Positions 1 to 8,965 of a stretch of 64,000 nucleotides of DNA are shown piece after piece. The DNA lies in contig JADJBW010000002.1 in the NCBI GenBank assembly GCA_016703525.1, positions 269,131-333,130 of the forward strand, in the 5' to 3' direction. Numbering within the stretch: position 1 is the first letter of the stretch; each line of letters opens with the position of its first letter. The position numbers were made by a program, and so were the translations under genes. The notes below the pieces were generated by a model. That model saw only the letters and a program-made list of their open reading frames with translations, searched no databases and was not told where the DNA came from. Source of the stretch: Actinomycetota bacterium (GTDB lineage Bacteria > Actinomycetota > Acidimicrobiia > Acidimicrobiales > Microtrichaceae).

Positions 1-1573
1 GGCCAGGCCAACCCGTCCGGAAATGGCGCTCGCGCCTTGATCGAGACGCTCGTCGCGGCCGACGTCGACGTGTGCTTCTCCAACCCGGGCACGTCCGAGA
101 TGCACTTCGTCGCTGCGCTCGACGACGTGCCGGGCATGCGCGGTGTGCTGTGCCTGTTCGAAGGCGTCGCGTCCGGCGCCGCGGACGGCTTCGCTCGCAT
201 GTCGGGTCGGCCTGGCCGCAACGCTGCTCCACCTCGGCCCCGGGCTCGGGAACGCCATGGCGAACCTGCACAATGCGCGTCGGGCCCACTCGCCGATCGT
301 GAACATCGTCGGGGACCACGCGACCTATCACAAGCAGTACGACGCGCCGCTGGAGAGCGACATCGATTCGATCGCCGCTGCGTGCGAGGGATGGTTCCGG
401 CGCTCGATGTCGCCCGACGAGGTCGCGCAGGATGCCGCCGACGCGGTCGCGGCCGCGCTCGCTTCCCCCGCCCGGATCGCCACCCTGGTGCTGCCCGCGG
501 ACGTGTGCTGGCTCGACGCCCCCGGCGCAGTCGGACCGTCGACGCCGGAGCCGGCGAGTGCTCCCGACCCGGCGTTGGTCGCCGAGATCGCAGCGGTGCT
601 GCGCGGCGACGCATCGAGCGTGGTGCTGATCGGTGGGCGTGCGATGCTCGCCGATGGCGTGACCGCAGCGGCCCGCGTGGCCACAGCGGCCGGCGCCCGG
701 CTGTTCGCCGAGACCTTCCCCGCTCGTCACGAGCGCGGAGCGGGGCTGCCTCCGGTCGACCGGCTCGCGTACCTCGCCGAGTTCGCGCAGATGCAGCTCG
801 ACGGTGCCGAGCACGTCGTCGTCGTCGACGCGGCGGCGCCGGTCTCGTTCTTCGCCTACCCGGGGAAGGCTTCGGTGCTGACGCCCGAGGGGTGCGCCAT
901 CCATCAGGTTCCCCGCTCGGTCGACCCCGTCGCGTTTCTCGAGGCGCTCGCCGAGGCGCTGGACGCCCCGGCGGAGGTGGCGGTCGCCGAGGCGTCCCGC
1001 CCCGAGTTGCCGTCCGGCCCGCTGACCACTGACGGCGCCGCGGCGGTCATCGGTGCCCTGCTGCCCGAGCGCGCCATCGTGGTGGACGAAGCGAACACGT
1101 CGGGGTTGTTCATCCCTGCGGCCACCGCCGGTGCGCCGCGACACGACTGGCTCTGCCTGACCGGCGGCTCGATCGGTGTGGGCCTGCCCCTCGCCGTCGG
1201 CGCGGCGGTTGCCTGCCCCGATCGCCCCGTGCTGGCGCTGCAGGCGGACGGATCGGCGATGTACACGCTGCAGGCGTTGTGGACGATGGTGCGCGAGTCG
1301 CTCGATGTCACCACGGTGATCTTCGCCAACCACAGCTACGCGGTGCTCAACATGGAGCTCCAGCGGGTCGGCGCCGCGCAGGTGGGGCCGAAGGCGCTGT
1401 CGATGCTCGACCTGCACGGGCCGGAGCTCGCTTTCGTGTCCCTGGCCCAGGGCATGGGCGTGGGCGCCACGCGAGCGACCACCGCCGAGGAGTTCGCGGA
1501 GCAACTTGCCGCGGCGCTCGCGACGCCCGGCCCGTCACTCATCGAGGCTGTCGTTCCGCCCCTCGGCTTCTGA
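1..1573 (+). CDS. Acetolactate-synthase-like thiamine-diphosphate enzyme, 5'-partial and frameshifted
   Basis: This is a thiamine-diphosphate enzyme of the acetolactate synthase large-subunit / decarboxylase superfamily. The Pyr domain shows FSNPGTSEMHF followed by FEGVASGAADGFARM, with the Glu expected to activate the cofactor. The PP domain shows LQADGSAMYTLQALW and NHSYAVLNMELQRVG, the usual ADG(S)...N metal/diphosphate site. The frame is open back to base 1, so the true start probably lies upstream; TTG at 37 is only a fallback. One surplus base near 214 (in CGGCCTGGCC) moves the coding frame from 1 to 2; removing it gives SGRPAATLLHLGPGLGNA, the family sequence. The product would be about 520 residues, normal for the family. 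No regulatory small subunit is visible, so true acetolactate synthesis is not assured; a 2-oxoacid decarboxylase role is equally possible. Confidence 0.85.
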
Positions 1574-1590
1574 CAGTCGGCCGTCCGGAC

Positions 1591-1618
1591 CCGGCCGTCC
1601 GCACGTGCGGACGGCCGG
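1591..1618. terminator. 28-bp perfect palindrome between convergent genes
   Basis: Bases 1591-1618 form a perfect palindrome with 14-base arms (CCGGCCGTCCGCAC and its complement) in the 45-base gap between the TPP enzyme (+) and the RCC1-type gene (-). Transcribed from either side it gives a very stable GC hairpin, without a U tract, so it is a likely bidirectional terminator. Confidence 0.6.
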
Positions 1619-3195
1619 TCAGGTCGGGAAGGTCGCGGTCAGATTGGCGGGTAGCCCGCCCGGATCGCCCGCGACACCGGCACCGGTGTTGCCGAGTTGG
1701 CCCTGGTGCCGTTGCCGAGCTGGCCGAACCGGTTTGCCCCCAGCACGTGGCCGTTCCGTCTTCGAGGAGAGCGCACGTGTGGTTACGCCGGTGGCGGCGG
1801 CGGTGGCGTTGGTGATTCCGGCGACCTCACTGGTCACATACGAGCCCGGTCGGCGCCGTCGCCGAGTTGGCCGAATCCGTTGGCCCCCAGCACTTGGCAG
1901 TTCCGTCGGCGAGGAGCCGCGCATGTGTGGCTCTACCCGGCGGCGGCGGCGATGGCATTGATGATGCCGGGGACCTTCACCGGTGTTGTCGAGTGGTTGG
2001 TGGTGCCATCGCCGATGGTCGCTCGCGGTTGTATCCCCAGCACCGGACCGTGCCGTCAGCGAGGACCGCGCACGAGGGGTATCCGCCGACGACGATGGCT
2101 GTGGCGTTGGTGATGCCGGTGACCTTGACCGGTGTGTGCGACCCCGGGTTCGTTGCCGTCCCCGAGCTCCCCGTCGAAGCGCCGTCCCCAGCACGCGACG
2201 GTGCCGTCGGCGAGGACTGCGCAGGTGTGGGCGCCGGCGGAGACCGGCGGCGTTGGTGATGCCGGTGACCTTAACCGGTGTTTCGAGTCGCCGGGGTGGC
2301 CGTCGCCGAGGTGGCCTACCTGTTGTGTCCCCAGCACCAGATGGTGCCGTCGGTGAGGAGCTGCGCACGAGTAGTATGCGCCGGCACTGGCGGCCGTGGC
2401 GCTGGTGATGCCGGTGACCTCGACCGGTGTTGCCGAGTTGGTGGTGCCGTCGCCGAGCTCGCCCCGATCGTTGCGTCCCCAGCACCTGACTGTGCCGTCG
2501 GCGAGGACCGCGCAGCGGCCCGAGCCGACAGCGATGGCGGGGGTTGGTGATGCCTGGGACGATGGCCGGGGACTTCGGAACCGAGGAGGCGCTCAGATCG
2601 CCCTGCCCGGAACCCCAGCAGGCGACCCGATGGCCGGCGAGCAGGCCGCAAGTTCGGCATAGCCGGCGGCGATCTGGGTGTAGGCGTGGTCGGTGGGGAG
2701 GGTGAGGCCGATCTTCCAGCGGTAGTGGCTGTCGGTGCGGGTGGTGGCGTCGAGGCAGAAGCGTCGGGAGTGGTTGGTGAGGGGGTCGATGTCGTTGTTG
2801 TCGTGGTCGAACCACTGCTGGAGGGTGGGGGTTTCCCAGGTTGGGTGTGCGCCGTCGGGTGGTATGACACCGATGCGGTAGCAGCCGTCGTTGAGGTGGT
2901 CGTAGCTCCACCATCCGCCGTCGGAGGACTCACCGCTGGCGATGGTGACCCAGTTCGGCCCGTTTGCTCCGGCTTCGGCGTAGTCCTTGTCGAGGATGAC
3001 GGTGACGTCTGCGATTCCGGGTTCGTCGGGGTCGGCGATGCCGTTGCCGTTGAGGTCGTTGAAGACGCGGTTGCCGATGCGGTTTTCACCCTGTTGCCAC
3101 GACGGCAGGTCGTTGGGTTCGGAGAGCGCTGCGGTACCGGTTGCGAGGGTCGCCGCGATGGTCGCCGCGGCAAGAGCCGCGTGGATCGGTTTCAT
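1619..3195 (-). pseudogene. Secreted SdrD_B-domain / RCC1-repeat protein, broken by several frameshifts
   Basis: The gene starts at ATG 3195 behind GGGAGAA and encodes a signal peptide (MKPIHAALAAATIAATLATG, then a TAALS cleavage region). An SdrD_B-like calcium-binding beta domain follows (NRVFNDLNGNGIADPDEPG), then a module with SHYRWKIGL and several cysteines. From about 2640 downstream the reading frame changes at least five times, but the three minus-strand frames together spell about six RCC1 repeats of about 48 residues: CAVLADGTVRCWGRN, LLTDGTIWCWGHN, CAVLADGTVACWG, each followed by GELGDGT and VTGITNA. The last repeat ends at stop 1619. RCC1-repeat surface proteins are common in actinobacteria and form seven-bladed propellers. 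The breaks may be real decay or sequencing error in a repetitive GC-rich gene. The family assignment is firm; the intactness is not. Confidence 0.75.
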
Positions 3196-3351
3196 GTGAG
3201 TTCTCCCGCCAGAAGAAGTTGTCGTGCGTGATGCTTGCAGGATTGATCGCCGCGTTCAACTGCTCGCGACCGTCGGGCGCGGGCGCATGGGGGCGTCGGC
3301 GGGCGCGGCGCGGGTGGGGCGCCGGCTTGTCGGCGTCGCGACGGTCGCCGC

Positions 3352-3363
3352 TACAGTCGCCGC
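3352..3363 (+). promoter_or_regulatory. Leaderless-type promoter of the carboxyltransferase gene
   Basis: TACAGT at 3352-3357 lies six bases before the GTG start at 3364 and there is no Shine-Dalgarno site. This is the -10/start spacing expected when transcription begins at the start codon. Confidence 0.5.
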
Positions 3364-4704
3364 GTGTTCGACTGGCCCGATCTTCTCGCAGACCATGGCT
3401 CGTTCACCCGCCTTTCAGGCGAGGCGGACTCGCTGGATGCGGGCCGGGCCACGATCGCGGGGCACCCGGTCATGTTGGTGTGGTGCCGCTTCGAGGTGGC
3501 CGCCGGAACGCTGAGCCTCGCGGCCGGCGATCGTTTCTGCACCGCCCTCGACCTGGCGGTGGCGGAACGACGCCCGGTGGTGGCGATCGCAAACTCGGGC
3601 GGCGCGCGCATGCAAGAGGGCACCCGAGCCTTCATGCAGATGCTCCCCACGCTCGCGGCGGTGACCCGGGTGCGACGGGCCGGACTCCCGGTGATCGTCC
3701 ACCTCGCGCACCCGACCACGGGCGGTGTGCTCGCGTCGTGGGCCTCGGCCGCACAGTTCCTCACCGCGGAGCCGGGCGCGACGCTCGGTTTCACCGGGCC
3801 GCGCGTGGCTGCGATGATCGGTGAGCCGATCGAACCGCCCGAGGTGCAGACCGCAGAGGGGTACCTCGCTGCGGGACACGTCGATGCCATCTGCGTCGTC
3901 CACGATCTCCGTGACCGGATCGGGCACATCCTCTCGGCGCTCGCACCGGCCGATCCCTCCCTCCCGCCAGCGGCCGGGCCCGAGGTGGCGATCGGCCCCA
4001 CCGGATGGGACGCCGTTGTGGCCTCGCGGGCCCCCGATCGCACGCCGGTCATCGACGGGCTGGCGTCGACCGCCGACGTGTGTGTGGAACTGTCGGGCGA
4101 TCGCTCCGGTGGCACCGATCCGTCGGTCGCCGCGCTGCTCATGCGTGTTGCCGGTCGTCCGATGCTGGTGCTGGGCCATCGCCGCGTCGACGGAGCGCCC
4201 GCTCGTCCGACGGTCGCGGGGCTGCGCCTCGGCCGGCGCATGATGCGGCTCGCGGGGGAGCTCGGCCTGCCGCTCGTCACCGTGGTCGACACCGCGGGAG
4301 CGCACCTCGCCGGTGAGGCCGAGCGACTCGGCCTCCCTGGGGAGATCGCTCGCTCGATCGAGGACATGGGTGCGCTCGTCGTGCCGACGGTCGCCGTCGT
4401 CGACGGGCAGGGAGCGGGCGGCGCGGCGATCGCCTGGATGGCTGCGGACACCGTCCTGGCGACGCCCGACTCGTTCGTCGCTCCGATCGCACCCGAGGCC
4501 GGTTCGGTCATCCTGCACCGCGACCCGACCCACGCAGCCGAACTCGCCGAGCTCCAGCAGGTCAGCGCGATCGAGCTCCGCGACGCCGGCATCGTCGACG
4601 CGGTCCACGCCGCCCCGATGATGGTCGGAGCGATCGTTGCCGCGATCGACCGGATGCGCCCCGCCGGCGCCGGGCGTCAGTCCGATCCGGTGGGCCAGGC
4701 GTAG
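3364..4704 (+). CDS. Acyl-CoA (acetyl/propionyl-CoA) carboxyltransferase, both crotonase halves in one chain
   Basis: This is the carboxyltransferase component of a biotin-dependent acyl-CoA carboxylase; it moves a carboxyl group from carboxybiotin to an acyl-CoA. The N-terminal half carries IANSGGARMQEGT, the beta-subunit oxyanion site, with TGGVLASWAS further on. The C-terminal half carries GEIARSIEDMG and VDGQGAGGAAIAWMAADTV, the alpha-subunit site. At 446 residues it is shorter than PccB/AccD5-type proteins (about 510-540) and has no zinc ribbon. It starts at GTG 3364 behind a TACAGT box. Its last 28 bases overlap the end of the convergent acyl-CoA ligase. No biotin carboxylase or carrier gene is in view, so its partner and substrate are unknown. 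Confidence 0.85.
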   Translation: MFDWPDLLADHGSFTRLSGEADSLDAGRATIAGHPVMLVWCRFEVAAGTLSLAAGDRFCTALDLAVAERRPVVAIANSGGARMQEGTRAFMQMLPTLAAVTRVRRAGLPVIVHLAHPTTGGVLASWASAAQFLTAEPGATLGFTGPRVAAMIGEPIEPPEVQTAEGYLAAGHVDAICVVHDLRDRIGHILSALAPADPSLPPAAGPEVAIGPTGWDAVVASRAPDRTPVIDGLASTADVCVELSGDRSGGTDPSVAALLMRVAGRPMLVLGHRRVDGAPARPTVAGLRLGRRMMRLAGELGLPLVTVVDTAGAHLAGEAERLGLPGEIARSIEDMGALVVPTVAVVDGQGAGGAAIAWMAADTVLATPDSFVAPIAPEAGSVILHRDPTHAAELAELQQVSAIELRDAGIVDAVHAAPMMVGAIVAAIDRMRPAGAGRQSDPVGQA

Positions 4705-6299
4705 TCGGCGAACTGTTCCCGCAGGGTCTTCTTGGAGAACTTGCCGACGCTGGTCTTCGGGACGGATTCGATGAAGACGACATCGTCGGGCAGCCACCAC
4801 TTGGCCACTCGCGGCGTGAGCCAGTCGAGCACGTCCTGGCGGCTGAGCTCGGAGCCCTCGGAGCGCACCACGCAGGCGAGGGGACGCTCGTCCCAACGAG
4901 GGTGGGGAATGCCGATCACGGCGGCCTCGGCCACCTCGGGGTGGGCCATGATCTCGTTCTCGAGGTCGACCGAGCTGATCCACTCGCCGCCCGACTTCAC
5001 GAGGTCCTTCGTTCGGTCCACCAGGCGGATGTAGGCCTCGTCGTCGACGACTGCGACGTCGCCGGTGCGCAGCCATCCGTCCGCGGTGAACGAGTCGGCG
5101 GCGCGCTCGTCGTTGTAGTAGGTGCCCGTCACCCACGGCCCGCGCACCTGCAGCTCGCCGGTGGTCTCGCCGTCCCACGGCACCTCGTCGGTGGTGTTGG
5201 GAACGACCGTGCGGAACTCCACGCCGGGCACGACGAGGCCCACGGTGGCTCGCCGTTCCGGCGTGTCGTCGAGGTAGCTCTTGATATGGCAGGCGGCGGC
5301 GATCGGCGACGTTTCGGTCATGCCCCACGCCTGGAAGATCGGCATGCCGATCTTGGAGCGGAACCCCTCGCTGAGCGCCGGGGGCACGGCGCTGCCGCCA
5401 CACGGGATGGCCCGCAGCGATGACACGTCGCGGCCGTCGATCTCGGCGAGCACCGCCATCCAGATTGTCGGAACGCCCGCCGCAACGGTGACTCGCTCGG
5501 TCTCGATCAGGGTGAGCAGGGCGCCGGGGGAGAGGTCGGGTCCGGGCATCACGAGCGTCGCGCCGGACGCGACTCCCGCGTGTGCAAGCCCCCACGCGTT
5601 GGCGTGGAACATGGGCACCACCGGCAAGATGATGTCGCGTTCGGATGCTCCGAGGGAGTCGGCCATCATGGCGCCGAAGGTGTGCAGGGTGATCGACCGG
5701 TGCGTGTACACCACGCCCTTGGGGTTCCCGGTCGTGCCCGAGGTGTACATCATCGACGCCGCGAGGTTCTCGTCGCCGATGTGGAACTCACGCGGCTCGG
5801 CGCCGGCGAGCAGCGTCTCGTAGTCGTGGATCTCGATGCCGTTGGGCGCCTCGGTCGGGAGCGCGCCGCCCGTGTCGTTCATGACGACGATGTGGCGCAC
5901 CGTCTCGAAGGTGTCGATCGTCGGCCACAGCAACGGCACGATCGAGTTGTCGACGAAGATCACCTCGTCTTCCGCATGGTTCGCGATGTAGGTGAGCTGA
6001 TCGGGGAACAGCCGGAGGTTGAGGGTATGCGCTACCCGGCCGGTGCACGGCGGGGCGAAGTACAGCTCGAGGTGCCGGGCCGAGTTCCACGCGAACGTGG
6101 CGACGCGGCCGTCGGCCGAGATGCCGAGCTGGTCGAGCACGGTGCCGAGCCGGCGCGTGCGCTCGGCCCACTGGCCGTACGTGCGCCGCTCGATGCCGGT
6201 CGGTGAGGCCGTCACGATTTCCTTGGTGGGAAAGAGGCGCTCCGCCCGGTCGAAGAGATGGGTGAGAGTGAGCGGAAAGTCCATCATCGTGCCGCGCAT
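4677..6299 (-). CDS. Fatty-acyl-CoA ligase (AMP-forming)
   Basis: This adenylate-forming enzyme activates a carboxylic acid, probably medium- or long-chain, to its CoA thioester through an acyl-adenylate. The P-loop reads YTSGTTGNPKGV near residue 190, followed by PMFHANAWG and AWGMTETSP. The GWLRTGDVA and KDLVKSGGEWIS hinge segments come next, and the catalytic lysine lies in the C-terminal KTSVGKFSKKTLRE. The length of 540 residues is typical. ATG 6299 is preceded by AGGGGG at seven bases, a good ribosome site; the second ATG at 6287 is less likely. It ends inside the 3' end of the convergent carboxyltransferase gene, and the two may act on the same acyl-CoA pool (inference). Confidence 0.92.
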   Translation of the reverse strand: MRGTMMDFPLTLTHLFDRAERLFPTKEIVTASPTGIERRTYGQWAERTRRLGTVLDQLGISADGRVATFAWNSARHLELYFAPPCTGRVAHTLNLRLFPDQLTYIANHAEDEVIFVDNSIVPLLWPTIDTFETVRHIVVMNDTGGALPTEAPNGIEIHDYETLLAGAEPREFHIGDENLAASMMYTSGTTGNPKGVVYTHRSITLHTFGAMMADSLGASERDIILPVVPMFHANAWGLAHAGVASGATLVMPGPDLSPGALLTLIETERVTVAAGVPTIWMAVLAEIDGRDVSSLRAIPCGGSAVPPALSEGFRSKIGMPIFQAWGMTETSPIAAACHIKSYLDDTPERRATVGLVVPGVEFRTVVPNTTDEVPWDGETTGELQVRGPWVTGTYYNDERAADSFTADGWLRTGDVAVVDDEAYIRLVDRTKDLVKSGGEWISSVDLENEIMAHPEVAEAAVIGIPHPRWDERPLACVVRSEGSELSRQDVLDWLTPRVAKWWLPDDVVFIESVPKTSVGKFSKKTLREQFADYAWPTGSD

Positions 6300-6442
6300 G
6301 GCAGTGCCCCCTGGAGTCGTCGATCAACGCGAGTGGATCCTCGTGGTCGGGCACCTTAGAGGGTCGAACGTGAACCGGGCTGGGCCGACTGGCGTCGCGA
6401 ATTCACCGCATCGGATGGCCCCGGGTTCGCGAGACTGCGGCG

Positions 6443-7120
6443 ATGGACGACCACGCTGCCGACCCGACGCGACCGCTTCGCCGGACCGATCGCACCACGC
6501 CGCGGCGCGCCGAGCGTTCGGCGTACGACCGTGCGCTGGCGTACGAGATTCTCGACGAGGGTGCGATCGCTCACGTTGGCATTACGGTCGACGGGCAGCC
6601 GTTCGTCGTGCCGATGGCGTACGGCCGCTCCGGCGACGAGCTGTTCCTCCACGGTTCGGTTGCGACGCGCCTGGCGCGGGTCATGGGCGAGGGCGCTGCG
6701 GTGTGCGTGACGGTGACGCTGCTCGACGGGCTGGTCGCGGCGAAGTCGCAGTTCCATCACTCGATGAACTTCCGGTCGATCGTCGTGCTCGGTCGGGCGC
6801 GCCGGCTTCTCGATGACGAGGCGGAACGGGCGCTCGAGCGGATCGTCGACCACACGCTGCCCGGCCGCTGCGACGAGACGCGGCCGCCGAATCGCGTCGA
6901 GCTGCGCCAGACGGCGGTGTTCGCCGTGATGATCGACGAGGCGTCGATCAAGACGCGCTCGGGCGGCCCGGTCGACGAGCCGGAGGATCTCGATCCGGAC
7001 GTGTGGTCCGGCGAGATCCCGCTCCGGCTGGCGGCGCTGCCGGCGATCCCCGATACGAACACGGCACCGACGGCGCCGCTTGCGGCTTCGGTGGCCGCCG
7101 CGCTGGCGAAGTTCGCCTGA
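6443..7120 (+). CDS. Pyridoxamine 5'-phosphate oxidase family flavin-binding protein
   Basis: A 225-residue split-barrel protein of the PNPOx-like flavin-nucleotide-binding group. The fold is indicated by GAIAHVGITVDGQPFVVPMAY, LFLHGSVATRLARVM and AVCVTVTLLDGLVAAKSQFHHSMNF, which match the actinobacterial 'pyridoxamine 5'-phosphate oxidase family' proteins. These bind FMN or F420 and reduce unidentified small molecules; vitamin B6 synthesis should not be assumed. ATG 6443 is preceded by GAGACT at six bases, a weak leaderless-type box. It stands alone between a divergent ligase and a convergent flavodoxin-like gene. Confidence 0.85.
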   Translation: MDDHAADPTRPLRRTDRTTPRRAERSAYDRALAYEILDEGAIAHVGITVDGQPFVVPMAYGRSGDELFLHGSVATRLARVMGEGAAVCVTVTLLDGLVAAKSQFHHSMNFRSIVVLGRARRLLDDEAERALERIVDHTLPGRCDETRPPNRVELRQTAVFAVMIDEASIKTRSGGPVDEPEDLDPDVWSGEIPLRLAALPAIPDTNTAPTAPLAASVAAALAKFA

Positions 7121-7127
7121 CCGCAGC

Positions 7128-7558
7128 TCAGCGTGCGGGAGTGAAGGCTGCGACGACGGCGTCGGCGAAATCGGCCGCGTCGGTGTCGATGTGGCGGCGG
7201 TGCAACTCGAGCGCCCCGCGCACGTCGCACCCTTCGAGGCGAGCAGCTTGGTGACACCGCGCAGCACGCCCCCGGCCCGGATCGCATACGTGGCGTACGC
7301 GTACGTCGGCTTGTCCCACATCATCGGGAGGTGACGGGCCAGGTTGCCGGCCCCGCCTGGGCGCTGCCCGAACAGGATCGCACCGTCGGTCCACGTGCCC
7401 ACGACCACTGCGTCGGCCTCGGCGACGGCCTTGAGGTCGATCGTCTTCGTCGGGAAGACCGCCACGTCGTGTCCGGCGGCATCGAGTTGCGCCGCGATCA
7501 CCGTGGCGGCTCGTGCCGTCGTTCCGGTGCGGCTTTCGTAGATCACGACCCACTTCAC
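7128..7558 (-). CDS. Flavodoxin-like protein, frameshifted
   Basis: The frame opens at GTG 7558 with VKWVVIYESRTGTTARAA, the flavodoxin phosphate-binding loop (T/S-x-T-G-x-T), and continues through AVVVGTWTDGAILFGQRPGG, the 60s-loop region. Near 7231 one base appears to be missing: after TKLLASKG the protein resumes in another frame as CDVRGALELHRRHIDTDAADF and ends FTPAR at 7128. The repaired protein is about 143 residues, a usual short flavodoxin length. It would carry FMN and act as an electron carrier or as a flavodoxin domain of unknown partner. It is convergent with the PNPOx-like gene. Confidence 0.75.
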
Positions 7559-7629
7559 AGGCGCGATCCTGTCCGATCCGGGGCGCAGTCCGCCAGCCCA
7601 GGCCGGGTGGGATCGCTCGGACCGCTCGG

Positions 7630-7642
7630 TACCGTGCCCTGC
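7630..7642 (+). promoter_or_regulatory. Leaderless-type promoter of the DUF1385 gene
   Basis: TACCGT at 7630-7635 lies seven bases before ATG 7643 with no ribosome-binding site between them. Confidence 0.55.
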
Positions 7643-8557
7643 ATGGCAGCGGATCTGGTGGGCGGGCAGGCGTTGGTGGAAGGCGTGATGGTGCGCCGCG
7701 GCGATCGTTGGGGCGCGGCGGCCCGCCGTGCCGACGGCTCGATCGCGACGACGCTGCAAACCGCGCGCCTGGCGCTGCCCCGGACCCGCCGGGTGCCCGT
7801 TCTCCGCGGTGTCGGCGCCTTGATCGACTCGGTTCGGATCGGGTTGTCGGCCATGGAGTGGTCCCGCCGGGAGTCGGCCGAGTCGGGCGCTCCGACCGCT
7901 CCGACTGCCCGCGAACGGGCCGTCGTGGGGCTGGTGGTGGCTGGGGTCGTGTCGGTGTTCCTGTTCGTGCCGGTGGTGGGGGCCGCGGCGATGGCCCCGC
8001 TGATCGGTCGCGGGGTGGCCGCTTCCGTTGCGGAGGGGTTGGTGCGCCTTGCCCTGTTCGTCGGGTATCTGTGGCTGTTGTCCGGGCTGCCGGGTATTCG
8101 CCGAACGCTCGAATACCACGGTGCCGAACACATGGTGATCGCGGCCTACGAGCACGGCGCGATGCCCACGATCGACCAAGCGCGGTGCCACAGCCCGCGC
8201 CATCCGCGGTGCGGGACCGACTTCTTCCTGCTGATCTTCGCGGTGTCGATCGTGGTGTTCGCGGCGGTGGGGGCGCTTCCGGCGGTGTGGCTCCTGATCT
8301 CGCGCGTGGCGCTGGCCCCGGTGACCGTCGGGATCTCCTACGAGATCCTGCGGATCGGCGGCGGGCACGGGCACGGCGTGCTGGCGCGGTCGATGGCCGC
8401 GCCCGGCCTCTTCCTCCAGCGCTTCACGACGCGGTTGCCCGATGACGCCCAGATCGAGGTCGCCCGCGCGGCGCTGATGGCGCTGGTAGCGGTCGACGCC
8501 GAGGGCGCAGACGTGCTCGGGGCGCCCGTGGCGAACCTGGTCGCTCCGAGGGGTTGA
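7643..8557 (+). CDS. DUF1385 domain-containing membrane protein
   Basis: A 304-residue integral membrane protein of the DUF1385 family, whose function is unknown. It opens with GGQALVEGVMVRRGD, the family signature. Hydrophobic segments follow around residues 90-115 (VVGLVVAGVVSVFLFVPVVG) and 130-150. The conserved EYHGAEHMVIAAYE and RHPRCGTDF stretches come next, the latter with His and Cys that could bind metal, then two more membrane segments and an amphipathic tail. ATG 7643 is chosen because a TACCGT box precedes it by seven bases; the longer open frame upstream has no start signal. It ends just before the CstR-type operator. Confidence 0.88.
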   Translation: MAADLVGGQALVEGVMVRRGDRWGAAARRADGSIATTLQTARLALPRTRRVPVLRGVGALIDSVRIGLSAMEWSRRESAESGAPTAPTARERAVVGLVVAGVVSVFLFVPVVGAAAMAPLIGRGVAASVAEGLVRLALFVGYLWLLSGLPGIRRTLEYHGAEHMVIAAYEHGAMPTIDQARCHSPRHPRCGTDFFLLIFAVSIVVFAAVGALPAVWLLISRVALAPVTVGISYEILRIGGGHGHGVLARSMAAPGLFLQRFTTRLPDDAQIEVARAALMALVAVDAEGADVLGAPVANLVAPRG

Positions 8558-8560
8558 TCC

Positions 8561-8576
8561 ATACCCCAGGGGGTAT
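8561..8576. promoter_or_regulatory. CsoR/CstR-family operator overlapping a -10 box
   Basis: ATACCCC-AG-GGGGTAT at 8561-8576 is a perfect inverted repeat (seven-base arms, two-base centre) of the G-tract type bound by CsoR/CstR/RcnR repressors. Its right arm runs into a -10 box TATGAT (8576-8581), six bases before the regulator's ATG at 8588, so bound repressor would block polymerase. Confidence 0.85.
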
Positions 8577-8587
8577 ATGATGCACGC

Positions 8588-8857
8588 ATGGACATCCCCG
8601 AGGACACGGTTGCGGACCTCCAGCGGCGGCTCCGGCGGATCGAGGGCCAGGTGCGCGGCATCCACACCATGCTCGGCGAGCAGCGTGACTGTCGCGATGT
8701 GGTGACGCAGATCTCGGCGGCCACCCGTGCGCTCGAACAGACCGGCTTCTTGCTGGTGGCGGCAGGACTCAGCTGGTGCCTCGCGAACCCCGATGCGTCG
8801 GCGGCCGAGGGCCTCGGACTCGACGAGGTGCAGAAGATGTTCCTCAAGCTCTCCTGA
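8588..8857 (+). CDS. cstR: CstR-like persulfide-sensing repressor (CsoR family, DUF156)
   Basis: An 89-residue all-helical CsoR-family repressor. The family core RRLRRIEGQVRGIHTML is clear. Cysteines sit at 35 and 64, the 29-residue spacing of the two reactive thiols of CstR and of two of the three Cu(I) ligands in CsoR. The copper-binding His expected four residues before the second Cys is Gly60 here (LLVAAGLSWC), so copper sensing is unlikely and persulfide sensing is favoured. Its own start is overlapped by an ideal G-tract operator, indicating autoregulation. The following genes encode a persulfide dioxygenase-rhodanese and a TauE exporter, matching the cst operon of Staphylococcus in logic. 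Confidence 0.9.
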   Translation: MDIPEDTVADLQRRLRRIEGQVRGIHTMLGEQRDCRDVVTQISAATRALEQTGFLLVAAGLSWCLANPDASAAEGLGLDEVQKMFLKLS

Positions 8858-8965
8858 CACGCCAAGCTCTCCTGACGCCAACGGCGCCAGCGCTCTCCCC
8901 ACCACCGCTTCTCGTCGCCCATACCCATTGCGGCGGGTTGCCCTGACCCACGGAGCACACCAACC

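Noticed and set aside
3415..5595. A 726-residue minus-strand frame antisense to the carboxyltransferase
   Set aside because: It is a shadow of the carboxyltransferase and of the acyl-CoA ligase in another frame; it has no motifs.
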